This document shows positions 8,123 to 16,897 of a stretch of 64,000 nt of DNA, piece after piece. The position numbers and the translations under genes were made by a program. This DNA is from Ancylobacter novellus. GTDB lineage: Bacteria; Pseudomonadota; Alphaproteobacteria; Rhizobiales; Methylopilaceae. The stretch lies in the NCBI GenBank assembly GCA_003241695.1, contig QFPN01000005.1, forward strand, positions 213,017 through 277,016, given 5' to 3'. Every line of letters begins with the position of its first letter. Position 1 is the stretch's first letter. The notes beneath the pieces were generated by a model. The model had not been told where the DNA came from. It did not search any database and saw only the letters and a list, made by a program, of their open reading frames with translations.

Positions 8123-9004
8123 ATGTCGATCCGCCATCCGATCATTTCGGTCACCGGCTCTTCGGGCTCCGGCACGACGTCGGTGCGCCAGACCTTCGAG
8201 CACATCTTCCGGCGCGAGCACATCACGGCCGCCTTTGTGGAAGGCGACGCGTTCCACCGCTTCGACCGCGAAGGAATGCGCCGCCACGCCGAGGAGCAGG
8301 AAGCTGCCGGCAACCAGCATTTCTCGCATTTCGGCCACGCGGCGAACCTGCTCGTCGAGCTCGAGGAGCTGTTCCGCAGCTATTCCGAGACCGGAACCGG
8401 CCACACGCGCCATTACGTCCACGATCTCGCGAGCGCCCGGCTGTTCGGCCAGCCGATGGGCAGCTTCACCGAGTGGACGGACCTGCCGCAGCCGACCGAA
8501 CTCATGTTCTACGAGGGGCTGCACGGCGCCGCGGTCGGCGACGGGATCGACATCGCGCGCTACGCCGACCTCAAGATCGGCGTGGTTCCGGTCATCAATC
8601 TCGAATGGATCCAGAAGCTCCATCGCGACCGCTACGACCGCGGCTACAGCGCCGAGGACGTGACCCACACGATCCTGCGACGCATGCCGGACTACGTGAA
8701 CTTCATCTGCCCCCAGTTCACGGAAACCGACGTGAACTTCCAGCGCATCCCGACGGTCGACACGTCAAACCCGTTCATCGCCCGCACGATCCCGACGGCG
8801 GAGGAGTCGATGGTGGTGATCCGCTTCCGCGACCCGCACGGCATCGACTTCCCGTATCTCCTGTCGATGATCTCCTGGAGCTTCATGTCGCGGGCGAACT
8901 CCATCGTGATCCCCGGCGGCAAGCTCGACCTCGCGATGCAGCTCATCCTGACCCCGATGATCCTGAACCTCGTGGAAAGAAAGCGTCGGGCGGAGCTCGG
9001 CTGA
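8123..9004 (+). CDS. cbbP: Phosphoribulokinase
   Basis: This 293-residue enzyme phosphorylates ribulose-5-phosphate to ribulose-1,5-bisphosphate and is diagnostic of the Calvin cycle. The P-loop GSSGSGTTSV is at residues 12-21. The bacterial PRK signatures KLHRDRYDRGYSAEDV near residue 164 and FTETDVNFQRIPTVDTSNPF near residue 195 are clear. The length matches the bacterial octameric class. It lies 20 bp after cbbF. The open frame extends upstream into cbbF, but ATG 8123 gives the canonical N terminus. Confidence 0.95.
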   Translation: MSIRHPIISVTGSSGSGTTSVRQTFEHIFRREHITAAFVEGDAFHRFDREGMRRHAEEQEAAGNQHFSHFGHAANLLVELEELFRSYSETGTGHTRHYVHDLASARLFGQPMGSFTEWTDLPQPTELMFYEGLHGAAVGDGIDIARYADLKIGVVPVINLEWIQKLHRDRYDRGYSAEDVTHTILRRMPDYVNFICPQFTETDVNFQRIPTVDTSNPFIARTIPTAEESMVVIRFRDPHGIDFPYLLSMISWSFMSRANSIVIPGGKLDLAMQLILTPMILNLVERKRRAELG

Positions 9005-9092
9005 CAGGGACTGCGCGCCTGCGGGCGGCCTTCACCTGCGCCGCCATTCAGGCTAACAGCATGCTGCGCCGCAACACTCCGGACTGACCGCA

Positions 9093-9776
9093 ATGCCCGA
9101 CATCATCATCGCCCCGTCGATCCTCTCGGCGGACTTCTCCAGGCTCGGCGAAGAGACGCGCGAGGTCGTCGCGGCGGGCGCGGACTGGGTGCATCTCGAC
9201 GTCATGGACGGTCACTTCGTGCCAAACATCACCTTCGGCCCGGAGGTCGTGAAGAAGCTGCGCCGCTGGACCGACGCGCTGTTCGACTGCCACCTGATGA
9301 TCGCGCCGGCCGATCCCTATCTCGAGGCCTTCGCCAAGGCGGGCTGCGACCGCCTGAGCGTCCATGCGGAGGCCGGCCCCCATCTCGACCGCTCGCTCCA
9401 GCTCATCCGCTCGCTCGGAAAGCAGGCGGGCGTCGCGATCAATCCTTCGACGCCCGAGACTGCCGTCGAATACGTGCTCGACAGGATCGACCTCGTCGTG
9501 GTCATGACGGTCAATCCGGGCTTCGGCGGACAGGCCTTCATCCCCGAGATGCTCGGCAAGATCAGGCGCCTCAAGAAAATGATCGGCGGCCGTCCGATCC
9601 GGATCGAGATCGACGGCGGCGTGACGCCGGAAACCGCTGCGCTCTGCGCCGCGGCGGGCGCCGACGCCTTCGTCGCCGGCAACGCCGTCTTCAAGGACGG
9701 ACCGCAATCCTACGCGACGCACATCGCCGCCATCCGCGCCTCGGCCGAGGCGGCGGTCGCGCGCAGCGCCGCCTGA
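9093..9776 (+). CDS. cbbE: Ribulose-phosphate 3-epimerase
   Basis: The 227-residue TIM barrel interconverts ribulose-5-phosphate and xylulose-5-phosphate. Signatures are IAPSILSADFSRLG at the N terminus, WVHLDVMDGHFVPNITFGP near residue 31 (catalytic Asp and metal ligand His), VMTVNPGFGGQAF near residue 139, and the phosphate-binding IEIDGGVTPETA. It is the third gene of the cbb operon and its stop overlaps the start of cbbY by one base (TGATG), so translation is coupled. It may also serve the pentose phosphate pathway. Confidence 0.94.
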   Translation: MPDIIIAPSILSADFSRLGEETREVVAAGADWVHLDVMDGHFVPNITFGPEVVKKLRRWTDALFDCHLMIAPADPYLEAFAKAGCDRLSVHAEAGPHLDRSLQLIRSLGKQAGVAINPSTPETAVEYVLDRIDLVVVMTVNPGFGGQAFIPEMLGKIRRLKKMIGGRPIRIEIDGGVTPETAALCAAAGADAFVAGNAVFKDGPQSYATHIAAIRASAEAAVARSAA

Positions 9777-10522
9777 TGGCCCTCGAGGCGCTGATCTTCG
9801 ACGTCGACGGCACCCTCGCCGAGACGGAGGAGACCCATCGCCGCGCGCTGAACGAGACTTTCGCCGCCTTCGACCTGCCCTGGGAGTGGGATCAGGCGAC
9901 CTACCGACGCCTGCTCCACGTCATGGGCGGCAAGGAAAGGCTGCTGCATTACGTCGAGTTCGACGGCCCCGCGGAGGCCGAGCGCGCCTTCGATCGGCTC
10001 GATGAAATCCACGCGGCCAAGAACGCCCGCTACGGCGAGCTCGCGAGCGCCGGCTCGGTCACGTTGAGGCCCGGCGTCGAGCGCCTCGTGCGCGAGGCGC
10101 GCGCGGCCGGGCTGAAGGTCGCGATCGCCACCACGACCAGCCGCCGCAACGTGGAAGCCTTGCTCGCCTCGACGTTCGGTCCGCAGGGGCCGTCGCTGTT
10201 CGACGCCATTGCGGCGGGCGACGAGGCGCCGGCCAAGAAGCCTGCGCCTGACATCTACGAGATCGCGCTGAAGAAGCTCGGGAACGATCCGAACGTCTGC
10301 ATCGCCTTCGAGGACACCGCCCACGGGCTGCGCTCCGCGCGCGCCGCGGGGCTCAAATGCGTCGTCACGCCGAGCTTCTACAGCGAGGACCAGAACTTCT
10401 CCGGCGCGGCGGCCATATTCGGCCATCTCGGCGAGCCGGGCCTACCCGCGCGCCACCTCGGCGGCGCCGGCGCAGGCGAGACCATGGTCACGATCCCGTT
10501 CCTTCGCACTTTGGTCGGCTGA
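9776..10522 (+). CDS. cbbY: HAD-family phosphatase CbbY
   Basis: This 248-residue HAD hydrolase has motif I LIFDVDGTLAETEETH at residues 6-21, a conserved Lys in PAKKPAPDIYEIAL near residue 155, and the acidic motif CIAFEDTAHGLRSA near 177. CbbY proteins dephosphorylate xylulose-1,5-bisphosphate, a misfire product that inhibits Rubisco. The four-residue spacing and helical cap sequence favour CbbY over phosphoglycolate phosphatase CbbZ, although related HAD enzymes are hard to separate by eye. It is last in the cbbFPEY operon. Rubisco itself is not in the window. Confidence 0.85.
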   Translation: MALEALIFDVDGTLAETEETHRRALNETFAAFDLPWEWDQATYRRLLHVMGGKERLLHYVEFDGPAEAERAFDRLDEIHAAKNARYGELASAGSVTLRPGVERLVREARAAGLKVAIATTTSRRNVEALLASTFGPQGPSLFDAIAAGDEAPAKKPAPDIYEIALKKLGNDPNVCIAFEDTAHGLRSARAAGLKCVVTPSFYSEDQNFSGAAAIFGHLGEPGLPARHLGGAGAGETMVTIPFLRTLVG

Positions 10523-10645
10523 GAGCCGCGCTTCCAATCCTTCACGCCGTTTACGTCCGCAACGTTCGGCAACCAAGCGTCCCCCGTCTGTCGCTTTCAT
10601 GCCATGGCGACGCCGAACGGGGCGTGCGATGAAGCGCAGGTGCGC

Positions 10646-12154
10646 ATGCGTAAAGGCGAGGCGACCCGCGTGGCGAACTATCGGGGGCTCAAGGCCGCGG
10701 CCGCAATCGCCGGCGCGCTGGCCCTGTCGGGTTGCGCCGACAAATGGAACCGGCCGGCTCTCGGCGTGGACGCGCCGTCGAGATGGAAGGACGTGCGCGA
10801 CCCCAAGGCGATCTGGCCGGCGGCCGACTGGTGGCGCGGCTTCGGCTCGGCCGAACTCACGAGCCTCGTCCAAGAGGCCGAGCGCGCGAACCAGGACATC
10901 GGCGCCGCCAAGGCGCGGATCGAGCAGGCCGACGCGCAGGTGCGCATCAACGGCGCCGCGCTCATCCCGGTGATCAACGGATCCGGCGAGGCGACGTTTC
11001 AGCCGAGCACCACCACGACGACCCGCATCTCGCCGTCCGGCCAGACCCAGACTTCGACGCGGCGCAAGGAGTTTACCGGCCAGTATCAGGCCGGCGTCGC
11101 CGCGAGCTACCAGCTCGACTTCTGGGGGCGGAACCGCGCGACCGTGCGCTCGGCGGAAGCCTCGGCGACGGCGGCGCGCTTCGACGAGGAGGTCGTCGCG
11201 CTCAGCGTCACCACCGGCGTCGCCAACACCTATTTCGCGATGATGTCGGCGCAGGAGCGGCTCGCGATCGCACGCGGCAACGTCAAGTCCGCCCAGACCA
11301 TCCTCGACGCGATCCAGGGTCGCCTCGACGTCGGGACGGCGACGGCGCTCGACCGGGCGCAGCAGCGCGCGGTCCTCGACCAGCAGCGCGCCACCATTCC
11401 GGCGATCGAACAGGAAGTCCGCACCAACGAGACGGCGCTCGCGCTGCTGCTCGGAAGGCCGCCGATCCGCCTCGACGTCAAGGGCGGACGGCTCGACCGC
11501 CTCAAGGTTCCGAAGGTCCAGCCGGGCCTGCCGTCGGACCTCCTTCTGCGCCGTCCCGACGTGCGCGAGGCCGAGGCGACGCTCGCGTCGAGCGACGCCA
11601 GCATCACCGCGGCGCGCGCGGCCTTCCTGCCGTCGGTCGCCCTCACGGCCCAGGGCGGGTTCGAAAGCGCCGCGCTGCGGACGCTGCTCTCGGGCTCGAA
11701 CGTCGCCTACCAGCTCGCGGCCTCCGTCACCCAGCCGATCCTCGACCAGAGCCTTCCCGGAAACCTCGACCTTGCAAAAGGCCAGTTCCGCGAAAATCTC
11801 TTCGCCTACCGCAAGGCGACGATCCAGTCCTTCGTGGATACGGAGAACGCGCTCGTCTCGGTCCGCAAGACCGCAGAGCAGGTCAGCCTGCAGGAGGCCG
11901 CGGTGAAGAGCGCCCGCGAGGCCTACGACATCGCTCAGGTCCAGCTCAAGGAAGGAGCGATCGACATCGTCACCGTGCTCAACACCCAGCAGACGCTGTT
12001 CACCGCTCAGGACAATCTCGCGACCGCGCGGCTCGCCAAGTTCCAGGCGCTGGTCTCGATGTTCGAGGCGCTCGGCGGCGGCTGGGCGGCGTCCGGCAAG
12101 CCGGCCGGCGGCCCGCCGCTGCCGCCCTTCACCGTGTCGGCGACCAAGCCCTGA
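10646..12154 (+). CDS. Outer-membrane efflux lipoprotein (OprM/NodT family)
   Basis: The product of about 502 residues is the outer-membrane channel of a tripartite exporter. It has a signal peptide ending in the lipobox LALSGC, so the mature protein should be acylated, then two repeated helical outer-membrane efflux domains, with typical phrases such as LLLRRPDVREAEA near the middle and a conserved YDIAQVQLKEGAIDIVTVLNTQQTLF stretch towards the end. ATG 10646 was preferred over 10604 and GTG 10670 because it gives a normal-length lipoprotein signal; the ribosome site is weak. Its stop overlaps the adaptor start (TGATG). Substrate is unknown. Confidence 0.9.
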   Translation: MRKGEATRVANYRGLKAAAAIAGALALSGCADKWNRPALGVDAPSRWKDVRDPKAIWPAADWWRGFGSAELTSLVQEAERANQDIGAAKARIEQADAQVRINGAALIPVINGSGEATFQPSTTTTTRISPSGQTQTSTRRKEFTGQYQAGVAASYQLDFWGRNRATVRSAEASATAARFDEEVVALSVTTGVANTYFAMMSAQERLAIARGNVKSAQTILDAIQGRLDVGTATALDRAQQRAVLDQQRATIPAIEQEVRTNETALALLLGRPPIRLDVKGGRLDRLKVPKVQPGLPSDLLLRRPDVREAEATLASSDASITAARAAFLPSVALTAQGGFESAALRTLLSGSNVAYQLAASVTQPILDQSLPGNLDLAKGQFRENLFAYRKATIQSFVDTENALVSVRKTAEQVSLQEAAVKSAREAYDIAQVQLKEGAIDIVTVLNTQQTLFTAQDNLATARLAKFQALVSMFEALGGGWAASGKPAGGPPLPPFTVSATKP

Positions 12155-13410
12155 TGCGCAAGCTCGTCATTCTCCTGCTGATCGTCGCCGCAGGCGCCGC
12201 GGCGTGGAAGTTCCTGCCGGAGCGGTACTGGCCGCAGGCGCTCGTCGCGTCCACGGACAAGTCCGCCGCCCAGAACCAGCCTCGCCGCGCCGGCCGCCGC
12301 GGCGGCCTCGGCGACGAGCCGACGCCGGTCATCGCCGCGCAGGCGAAGCGCCAGGACGTTCCGGTCTTCCTCGACGGCGTCGGATCCTTCCAGGCCCCGA
12401 ACACCGCGACGGTGCGCGCGCAGGTGGAGGGCGTGCTGGTCGAGGTCGCCTTCCGCGAGGGACAGGACGTCAAGGCCGGCGACGTGCTCGCGCGCATCGA
12501 CCCGGCGACCTATCAGGCGCAGTACGATCAGGCGGTCGCCCAGAAGGCGCAGTACGAAGCGCAGCTCGAAAACGCGCACCGCGACTTCGAGCGCTATTCC
12601 CGCCTCGCCAAGAACGACTACGGCACGCAGCAGCAGGCCGACACCGCGAAATCCACCATCTCGCAGCTCGAGGCGCAGGTCCGCTACTACGGCGCGCTGA
12701 TCGCGCAGGCCAAGACCACGCTCGACCGCACCGTCGTGCGCGCGCCGATCTCGGGACGCACGGGCGTGCGCGGCGTCGATCAGGGCAACTACGTCACCGC
12801 GGGCGACGCCACGGGCATCGTGACGATCACCGAGGTCCAGCCGATCGCCGCGCTCTTCACCCTGCCCCAGCAGAACATTCCCGCCGTCACGCGCGCGCTG
12901 TCGCGCGGCGCCGTCTCCGTCGAGGCGCTGTCGGGCGACGGACGGACGGCGCTCGACCGCGGCGAGTTGCAGGTGATCGACAATCAGGTCGAGCAGGCGA
13001 CCGGCACGGTGCGGCTGAAGGCGATCTTCCCCAACAAGGAGCTCGCGCTCTGGCCCGGCCAGTTCACGACGGTGCGCGTCTCGGTCGACGTCCTCAAGGA
13101 CGTCGTCACCGTGCCCGGACAGGCGGTTCAGCAGGGACCCGACGGGCCGTTCGTGTTCGTGGTCAAGGAGGACCGGACGGTCGACCAGCGCCCCGTCGCC
13201 GTCACGCGGCAGGACGCCGGGCTCGCGGTGATCGGGAAGGGTCTCGACGCCGGCGAGACGGTGGTGACGACCGGCTTCGCCCGGCTGCGGACCGGCGCCA
13301 AGGTCGCGGTCGGCGCTCCTGGCGCGACGCAGGAGCCGGAGAACGACGCCCCCGGCGCCGGGGCTTCGGGCGACGATCCGCAGCGCCGGGCCGAAGGGCG
13401 CGCGGAGTGA
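12154..13410 (+). CDS. RND efflux periplasmic adaptor subunit (MdtA-like)
   Basis: This 418-residue membrane-fusion protein starts with an N-terminal hydrophobic anchor (LVILLLIVAAGAAAWKF) and an Arg/Gly-rich linker. It then shows the lipoyl half-motifs (ATVRAQVEGVLVEVAFREGQDV near residue 88; TVVRAPISGRTGVRGVDQGNYV near residue 193), an alpha-helical hairpin between them and a beta-barrel domain. It bridges the RND pumps in the inner membrane to the outer-membrane channel. It is coupled to the upstream OprM-like gene by a one-base stop/start overlap. The operon is then broken by a 331-bp repeat region before the pumps. Confidence 0.9.
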   Translation: MRKLVILLLIVAAGAAAWKFLPERYWPQALVASTDKSAAQNQPRRAGRRGGLGDEPTPVIAAQAKRQDVPVFLDGVGSFQAPNTATVRAQVEGVLVEVAFREGQDVKAGDVLARIDPATYQAQYDQAVAQKAQYEAQLENAHRDFERYSRLAKNDYGTQQQADTAKSTISQLEAQVRYYGALIAQAKTTLDRTVVRAPISGRTGVRGVDQGNYVTAGDATGIVTITEVQPIAALFTLPQQNIPAVTRALSRGAVSVEALSGDGRTALDRGELQVIDNQVEQATGTVRLKAIFPNKELALWPGQFTTVRVSVDVLKDVVTVPGQAVQQGPDGPFVFVVKEDRTVDQRPVAVTRQDAGLAVIGKGLDAGETVVTTGFARLRTGAKVAVGAPGATQEPENDAPGAGASGDDPQRRAEGRAE

Positions 13411-13741
13411 CTGGGCGAAAAGCTCGCGCTCTTGTCCCGGCCTTGAGCCGGGACCCAGACGCGCCAATGTTCGAGGATGGCGCTCTACAGGTTGCGATCA
13501 TTCTGGAGACGGCAACGGTTCTGGGTCCCGGCTCAAGGCCGGGACACGAGGGGTGTGGTTCGACACCCTTCTCCCCTCCCCCTTGCGGGGAGGGGCCGGG
13601 GGTGGGGGTGGTTCAGGATGAGGCGACAGACGCGACGACGCCCTACGCCGGTCTTCTCAGCTCCGTCCTGAACCACCCCCACCCTTACCCTCCCCGCAAG
13701 GGGGAGAGAGCGGAGACGTCGCGCCTCGACGCCAACCGGCG
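13411..13741. repeat. Two tandem long inverted-repeat elements inside the efflux operon
   Basis: This gene-free stretch is almost wholly repeat sequence. The first element has about 27-bp inverted arms near 13431-13458 and 13521-13548 (one or two mismatches), each containing a smaller cccggc-cttga-gccggg palindrome. The second has GC-rich arms of about 45 bp at 13571-13617 and 13666-13710 with the ccctccccgcaagggg theme common between rhizobial genes. Transcribed, both could fold into stable hairpins between the adaptor gene and the pump genes, which may tune expression or stabilise the upstream mRNA. Confidence 0.8.
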
Positions 13742-16700
13742 GTGCGCGGCGTGAGCGTCTCCTCGCCCTTCATCGCGCGGCCCGTCGCCACCACGCTGCT
13801 TGCGGTCGCGGTGCTGCTCGTCGGCGTGCTGGGCTACATGAAGCTCCCCGTCTCCTCGCTGCCGCAGGTCGACTTCCCGACCATTCAGGTGACGACCCGC
13901 CTTCCCGGCGCCAATCCCCGCACCATGGCGGCGCTCGTGACGGCGCCGCTCGAGCGCCAGCTCGGGCAGATCCCGGCGCTCGAGACCATGACCTCGGCGA
14001 GTTCCTTCGGCTTCAGCCGGATCACTCTGCGGTTCGATCTCGACCGCGACATCGACGGGGCCGCGCAGGACGTGCAGGCCGCAATCAACGCGGCCAATTC
14101 GACGCTGCCGAACGACCTGCCCTACCCGCCCGTCTTCGCCAAGGTGAACCCGGCCAACACGCCGGTGCTCACCGTCGCCCTGACGTCGAAGACCATGCCG
14201 ATCCGCGACGTCTCGGATCTGGCCGACACGCTTGTCGCGCAGCGCCTCGCCGAGGTTGTCGGCGTCGGCCGCGTCTCCGTCGGGGGCGGGGTCAAGCCCG
14301 CCGTGCGCGTTCAGGCCGACGTGAGACGGCTCGCGGCCTACGGCCTGACCCTGTCGCAGCTCCGGACCGCGATCGCGGGCGCGAGCGTCGCAGGGCCGAA
14401 GGGCTCGATCGACGGCGACGTCCAGTCCTTCACCATCTCGGCCAACGACCAGATCGAGACCGCGGAGGCCTATCGCGACGTCATCGTGGCCTCGAACGGC
14501 GGAACGCCCGTCCGCCTGCGCGACGTCGCGCAGGTGATCGACGGGGTCGAGGACGAGAACGTCGCCGCCACGTTCCAGGGACGGCCGGCGATCGTCATCG
14601 ACGTCCAGCGCCAGCCCGGCGCGAACACGGTCGCGACCGTCGAGGCGCTGCGGCGCGCGCTGCCGGAGATCCAGCGGGCCATGCCGGCCGGCGTCGAGGT
14701 CTCGGTGGTCGACGACCGCACCGACACGATCAAGGCCTCGATCCACGAGGTCGAGATCACGCTCGCGCTGTCGGTCGGCCTCGTGATCCTCGTGGTTCTG
14801 CTGTTCCTCAGGACCTTCCGAGCCACGCTGATCGCGGGCGTCGCCCTGCCGCTTTCCCTCATCGCGACCTTCGCTGTGATGTGGGGCCTCGGTTACAGCC
14901 TCGACAACCTGTCGCTGATGGCGCTCGTGGTCGGAGCGGGCTTCGTCGTCGACGACGCGATCGTCATGATCGAGAACATCCAGCGGCACATCGAGAACGG
15001 CGAAAAGCCGCTGAAGGCGGCCTATGAGGGCGCGCGCGAGATCGGCTTCACGATCGTCTCGCTCACCGCCTCGCTCGTCGCGGTGTTCATCCCGCTGCTG
15101 TTCATGAGCGGGCTGATCGGGCGCGTCTTCCGGGAGTTCGCCGCGACGCTGACAATCGCCGTCGTGGTGTCGATGGTCATTTCGCTGACGCTCACGCCGA
15201 TGATGTGCGGCCGGCTGCTCAAGGCGCCGAAGGAAGGTCGGGGCTCCGCCCTCGGCCGCGCGGCGGAGGCGGCGACGACCCGCTTCATCGCGGGCTACCG
15301 CCGCTCTCTCCTCATCGTCCTGCGCCATCAGGGGCTGACGCTGCTCGTCACGCTCGCGACGCTCCTCGCCACCGGCTGGCTCTATGTCGTCGCCCCGAAG
15401 GGCTTCCTGCCGCAGCAGGATTCGGGACTGATCTCGGCGACGCTCGAAGCTTCTCAGGACGTATCCTTCGCCGAACTGAAAAGGCGCGCGGCGGCCGTGA
15501 CGGCCGAGATCCGGGAAGACCCTGCGGTCCGCAGCGTCGTCTCGGTCCTCGGTGTGAGCGACCAGACCCCGACCTCCAACGCGGGTCGGCTCTCGATCGT
15601 GCTCAAGCCCCATGCCGAGCGCGACGCGAGCGCGGATCAGGTCATCGCCCGGCTCTCGTCGAAGATGGCCGCGATCCCGGACGTGTCGGTCGTGTTCCAG
15701 GCGGCGCAGGACCTGCAGATCTCCACCCGCGCCTCCCGCGCGCGCTACCAGTACACGCTGACCGACAGCGACCCGAAGGAGCTCGCCCGCAGCGCCCAGA
15801 ACCTCGTCGAGCGGCTTCAGGCCTCGCCTGTCCTGCGCAACGTCGGCTCCGACGCGCGCCCCGGCGGCGCTCAGGCGCGCGTGACGGTCGACCGGATCGC
15901 CGCCGGGAGGCTCGGCGTCACCGTCCAGGCGATCGCCGACGCGCTCTACGACGCCTTCGGCCAGCGCCAGATCTCGACCATCTACGGCCAGTCCAACCAG
16001 TATCGCGTGGTGCTCGAGGCCGAGCGCGGCGAGGCGCACGACGTCGCGGCGATCGGAAGACTCTACGTGACCCCGACGGCTTCTACCTCGGAGAGCGGCT
16101 CCTCCTCGTCCACGAGCACGGAGACCGCCCGCACGCCCGTGCCGCTGTCGGCCGTGACGACGGTCGCGCTCGAATCAGCCGACCTCGTCGTCTCGAACGA
16201 AGAGCAATTCCCGGCCAACACGATTTCGTTCGACCTCGCCGAGGGCGCGTCGCTTTCCGACGCGGTCGCGGCGATCGAGCAGGCCGAGGCCGAAGTCGGC
16301 CTGCCGCCGACGGTGGTCGGCCGCTTCGCCGGCGACGCGGCGGAGTTCGCGGCCTCGCTCGCCGGCCAGCCCTGGCTGGTGCTCGCGGCGGTCATCGCGA
16401 TCTACATCGTGCTTGGCGTGCTCTACGAGAGCTTCATCCACCCGTTCACGATCCTCTCCACCCTGCCCTCCGCCGGCCTCGGCGCGCTGATCGCGCTCGA
16501 ACTGTTCGGGCTCGAGCTGTCGATCATCGCGCTCATCGGCATCATCCTGCTGATGGGCATCGTGAAGAAGAACGCGATCATGATGATCGACTTCGCGCTC
16601 GACGCCGAACGGGAACGGGGGCTCGCGCCGGAAGCCTCGATCGTCGAGGCGGCCGTGCTGCGCTTCCGCCCCATCATGATGACGACGATGGCGGCGCTTC

Positions 16701-16897
16701 TCGGCGCGCTGCCGCTCGCGCTCGCGACCGGACCCGGCGCTGAGCTGCGGGTTCCGCTCGGGGTCACGATCATCGGCGGCCTGCTGCTCAGCCAGCTTCT
16801 GACGCTCTACACCACGCCGGTGGTCTATCTCGCGATGGAGCGGCTGCGCGAACGGTTCTCACGCCGCGGCGCGCCGACGGCGGAGCCGGCGGAATGA
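13742..16897 (+). CDS. RND multidrug efflux permease, first of a pair (MdtB/MdtC-like)
   Basis: The 1051-residue inner-membrane pump uses the proton gradient to expel substrates. It begins SSPFIARPVATTLLAVAVLLVG (first membrane helix). The proton-relay Asp pair is in GFVVDDAIVMIEN near residue 403, and the conserved Lys is in MGIVKKNAIMMIDFALDAE near residue 940. Two large periplasmic loops and twelve membrane helices fit the HAE1 family. GTG 13742 or GTG 13751 could be the start. It overlaps the next pump gene by 4 bp (ATGA), so the two pumps probably form a heteromeric MdtBC-type complex. Substrate is not predictable. Confidence 0.92.
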   Translation: MRGVSVSSPFIARPVATTLLAVAVLLVGVLGYMKLPVSSLPQVDFPTIQVTTRLPGANPRTMAALVTAPLERQLGQIPALETMTSASSFGFSRITLRFDLDRDIDGAAQDVQAAINAANSTLPNDLPYPPVFAKVNPANTPVLTVALTSKTMPIRDVSDLADTLVAQRLAEVVGVGRVSVGGGVKPAVRVQADVRRLAAYGLTLSQLRTAIAGASVAGPKGSIDGDVQSFTISANDQIETAEAYRDVIVASNGGTPVRLRDVAQVIDGVEDENVAATFQGRPAIVIDVQRQPGANTVATVEALRRALPEIQRAMPAGVEVSVVDDRTDTIKASIHEVEITLALSVGLVILVVLLFLRTFRATLIAGVALPLSLIATFAVMWGLGYSLDNLSLMALVVGAGFVVDDAIVMIENIQRHIENGEKPLKAAYEGAREIGFTIVSLTASLVAVFIPLLFMSGLIGRVFREFAATLTIAVVVSMVISLTLTPMMCGRLLKAPKEGRGSALGRAAEAATTRFIAGYRRSLLIVLRHQGLTLLVTLATLLATGWLYVVAPKGFLPQQDSGLISATLEASQDVSFAELKRRAAAVTAEIREDPAVRSVVSVLGVSDQTPTSNAGRLSIVLKPHAERDASADQVIARLSSKMAAIPDVSVVFQAAQDLQISTRASRARYQYTLTDSDPKELARSAQNLVERLQASPVLRNVGSDARPGGAQARVTVDRIAAGRLGVTVQAIADALYDAFGQRQISTIYGQSNQYRVVLEAERGEAHDVAAIGRLYVTPTASTSESGSSSSTSTETARTPVPLSAVTTVALESADLVVSNEEQFPANTISFDLAEGASLSDAVAAIEQAEAEVGLPPTVVGRFAGDAAEFAASLAGQPWLVLAAVIAIYIVLGVLYESFIHPFTILSTLPSAGLGALIALELFGLELSIIALIGIILLMGIVKKNAIMMIDFALDAERERGLAPEASIVEAAVLRFRPIMMTTMAALLGALPLALATGPGAELRVPLGVTIIGGLLLSQLLTLYTTPVVYLAMERLRERFSRRGAPTAEPAE

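Noticed and set aside
10732..12153. Long open frame upstream of the adaptor start, apparently extending it to 892 codons
   Set aside because: The upstream part lies over the OprM-like gene in another frame and is Arg-rich; the true adaptor starts at 12154 with a membrane anchor.
13685..16039. A 784-codon open frame on the minus strand opposite the first RND pump
   Set aside because: It is a GC-rich shadow: very rich in Arg, Asp and His with no domain, and the plus strand encodes a full-length RND permease.
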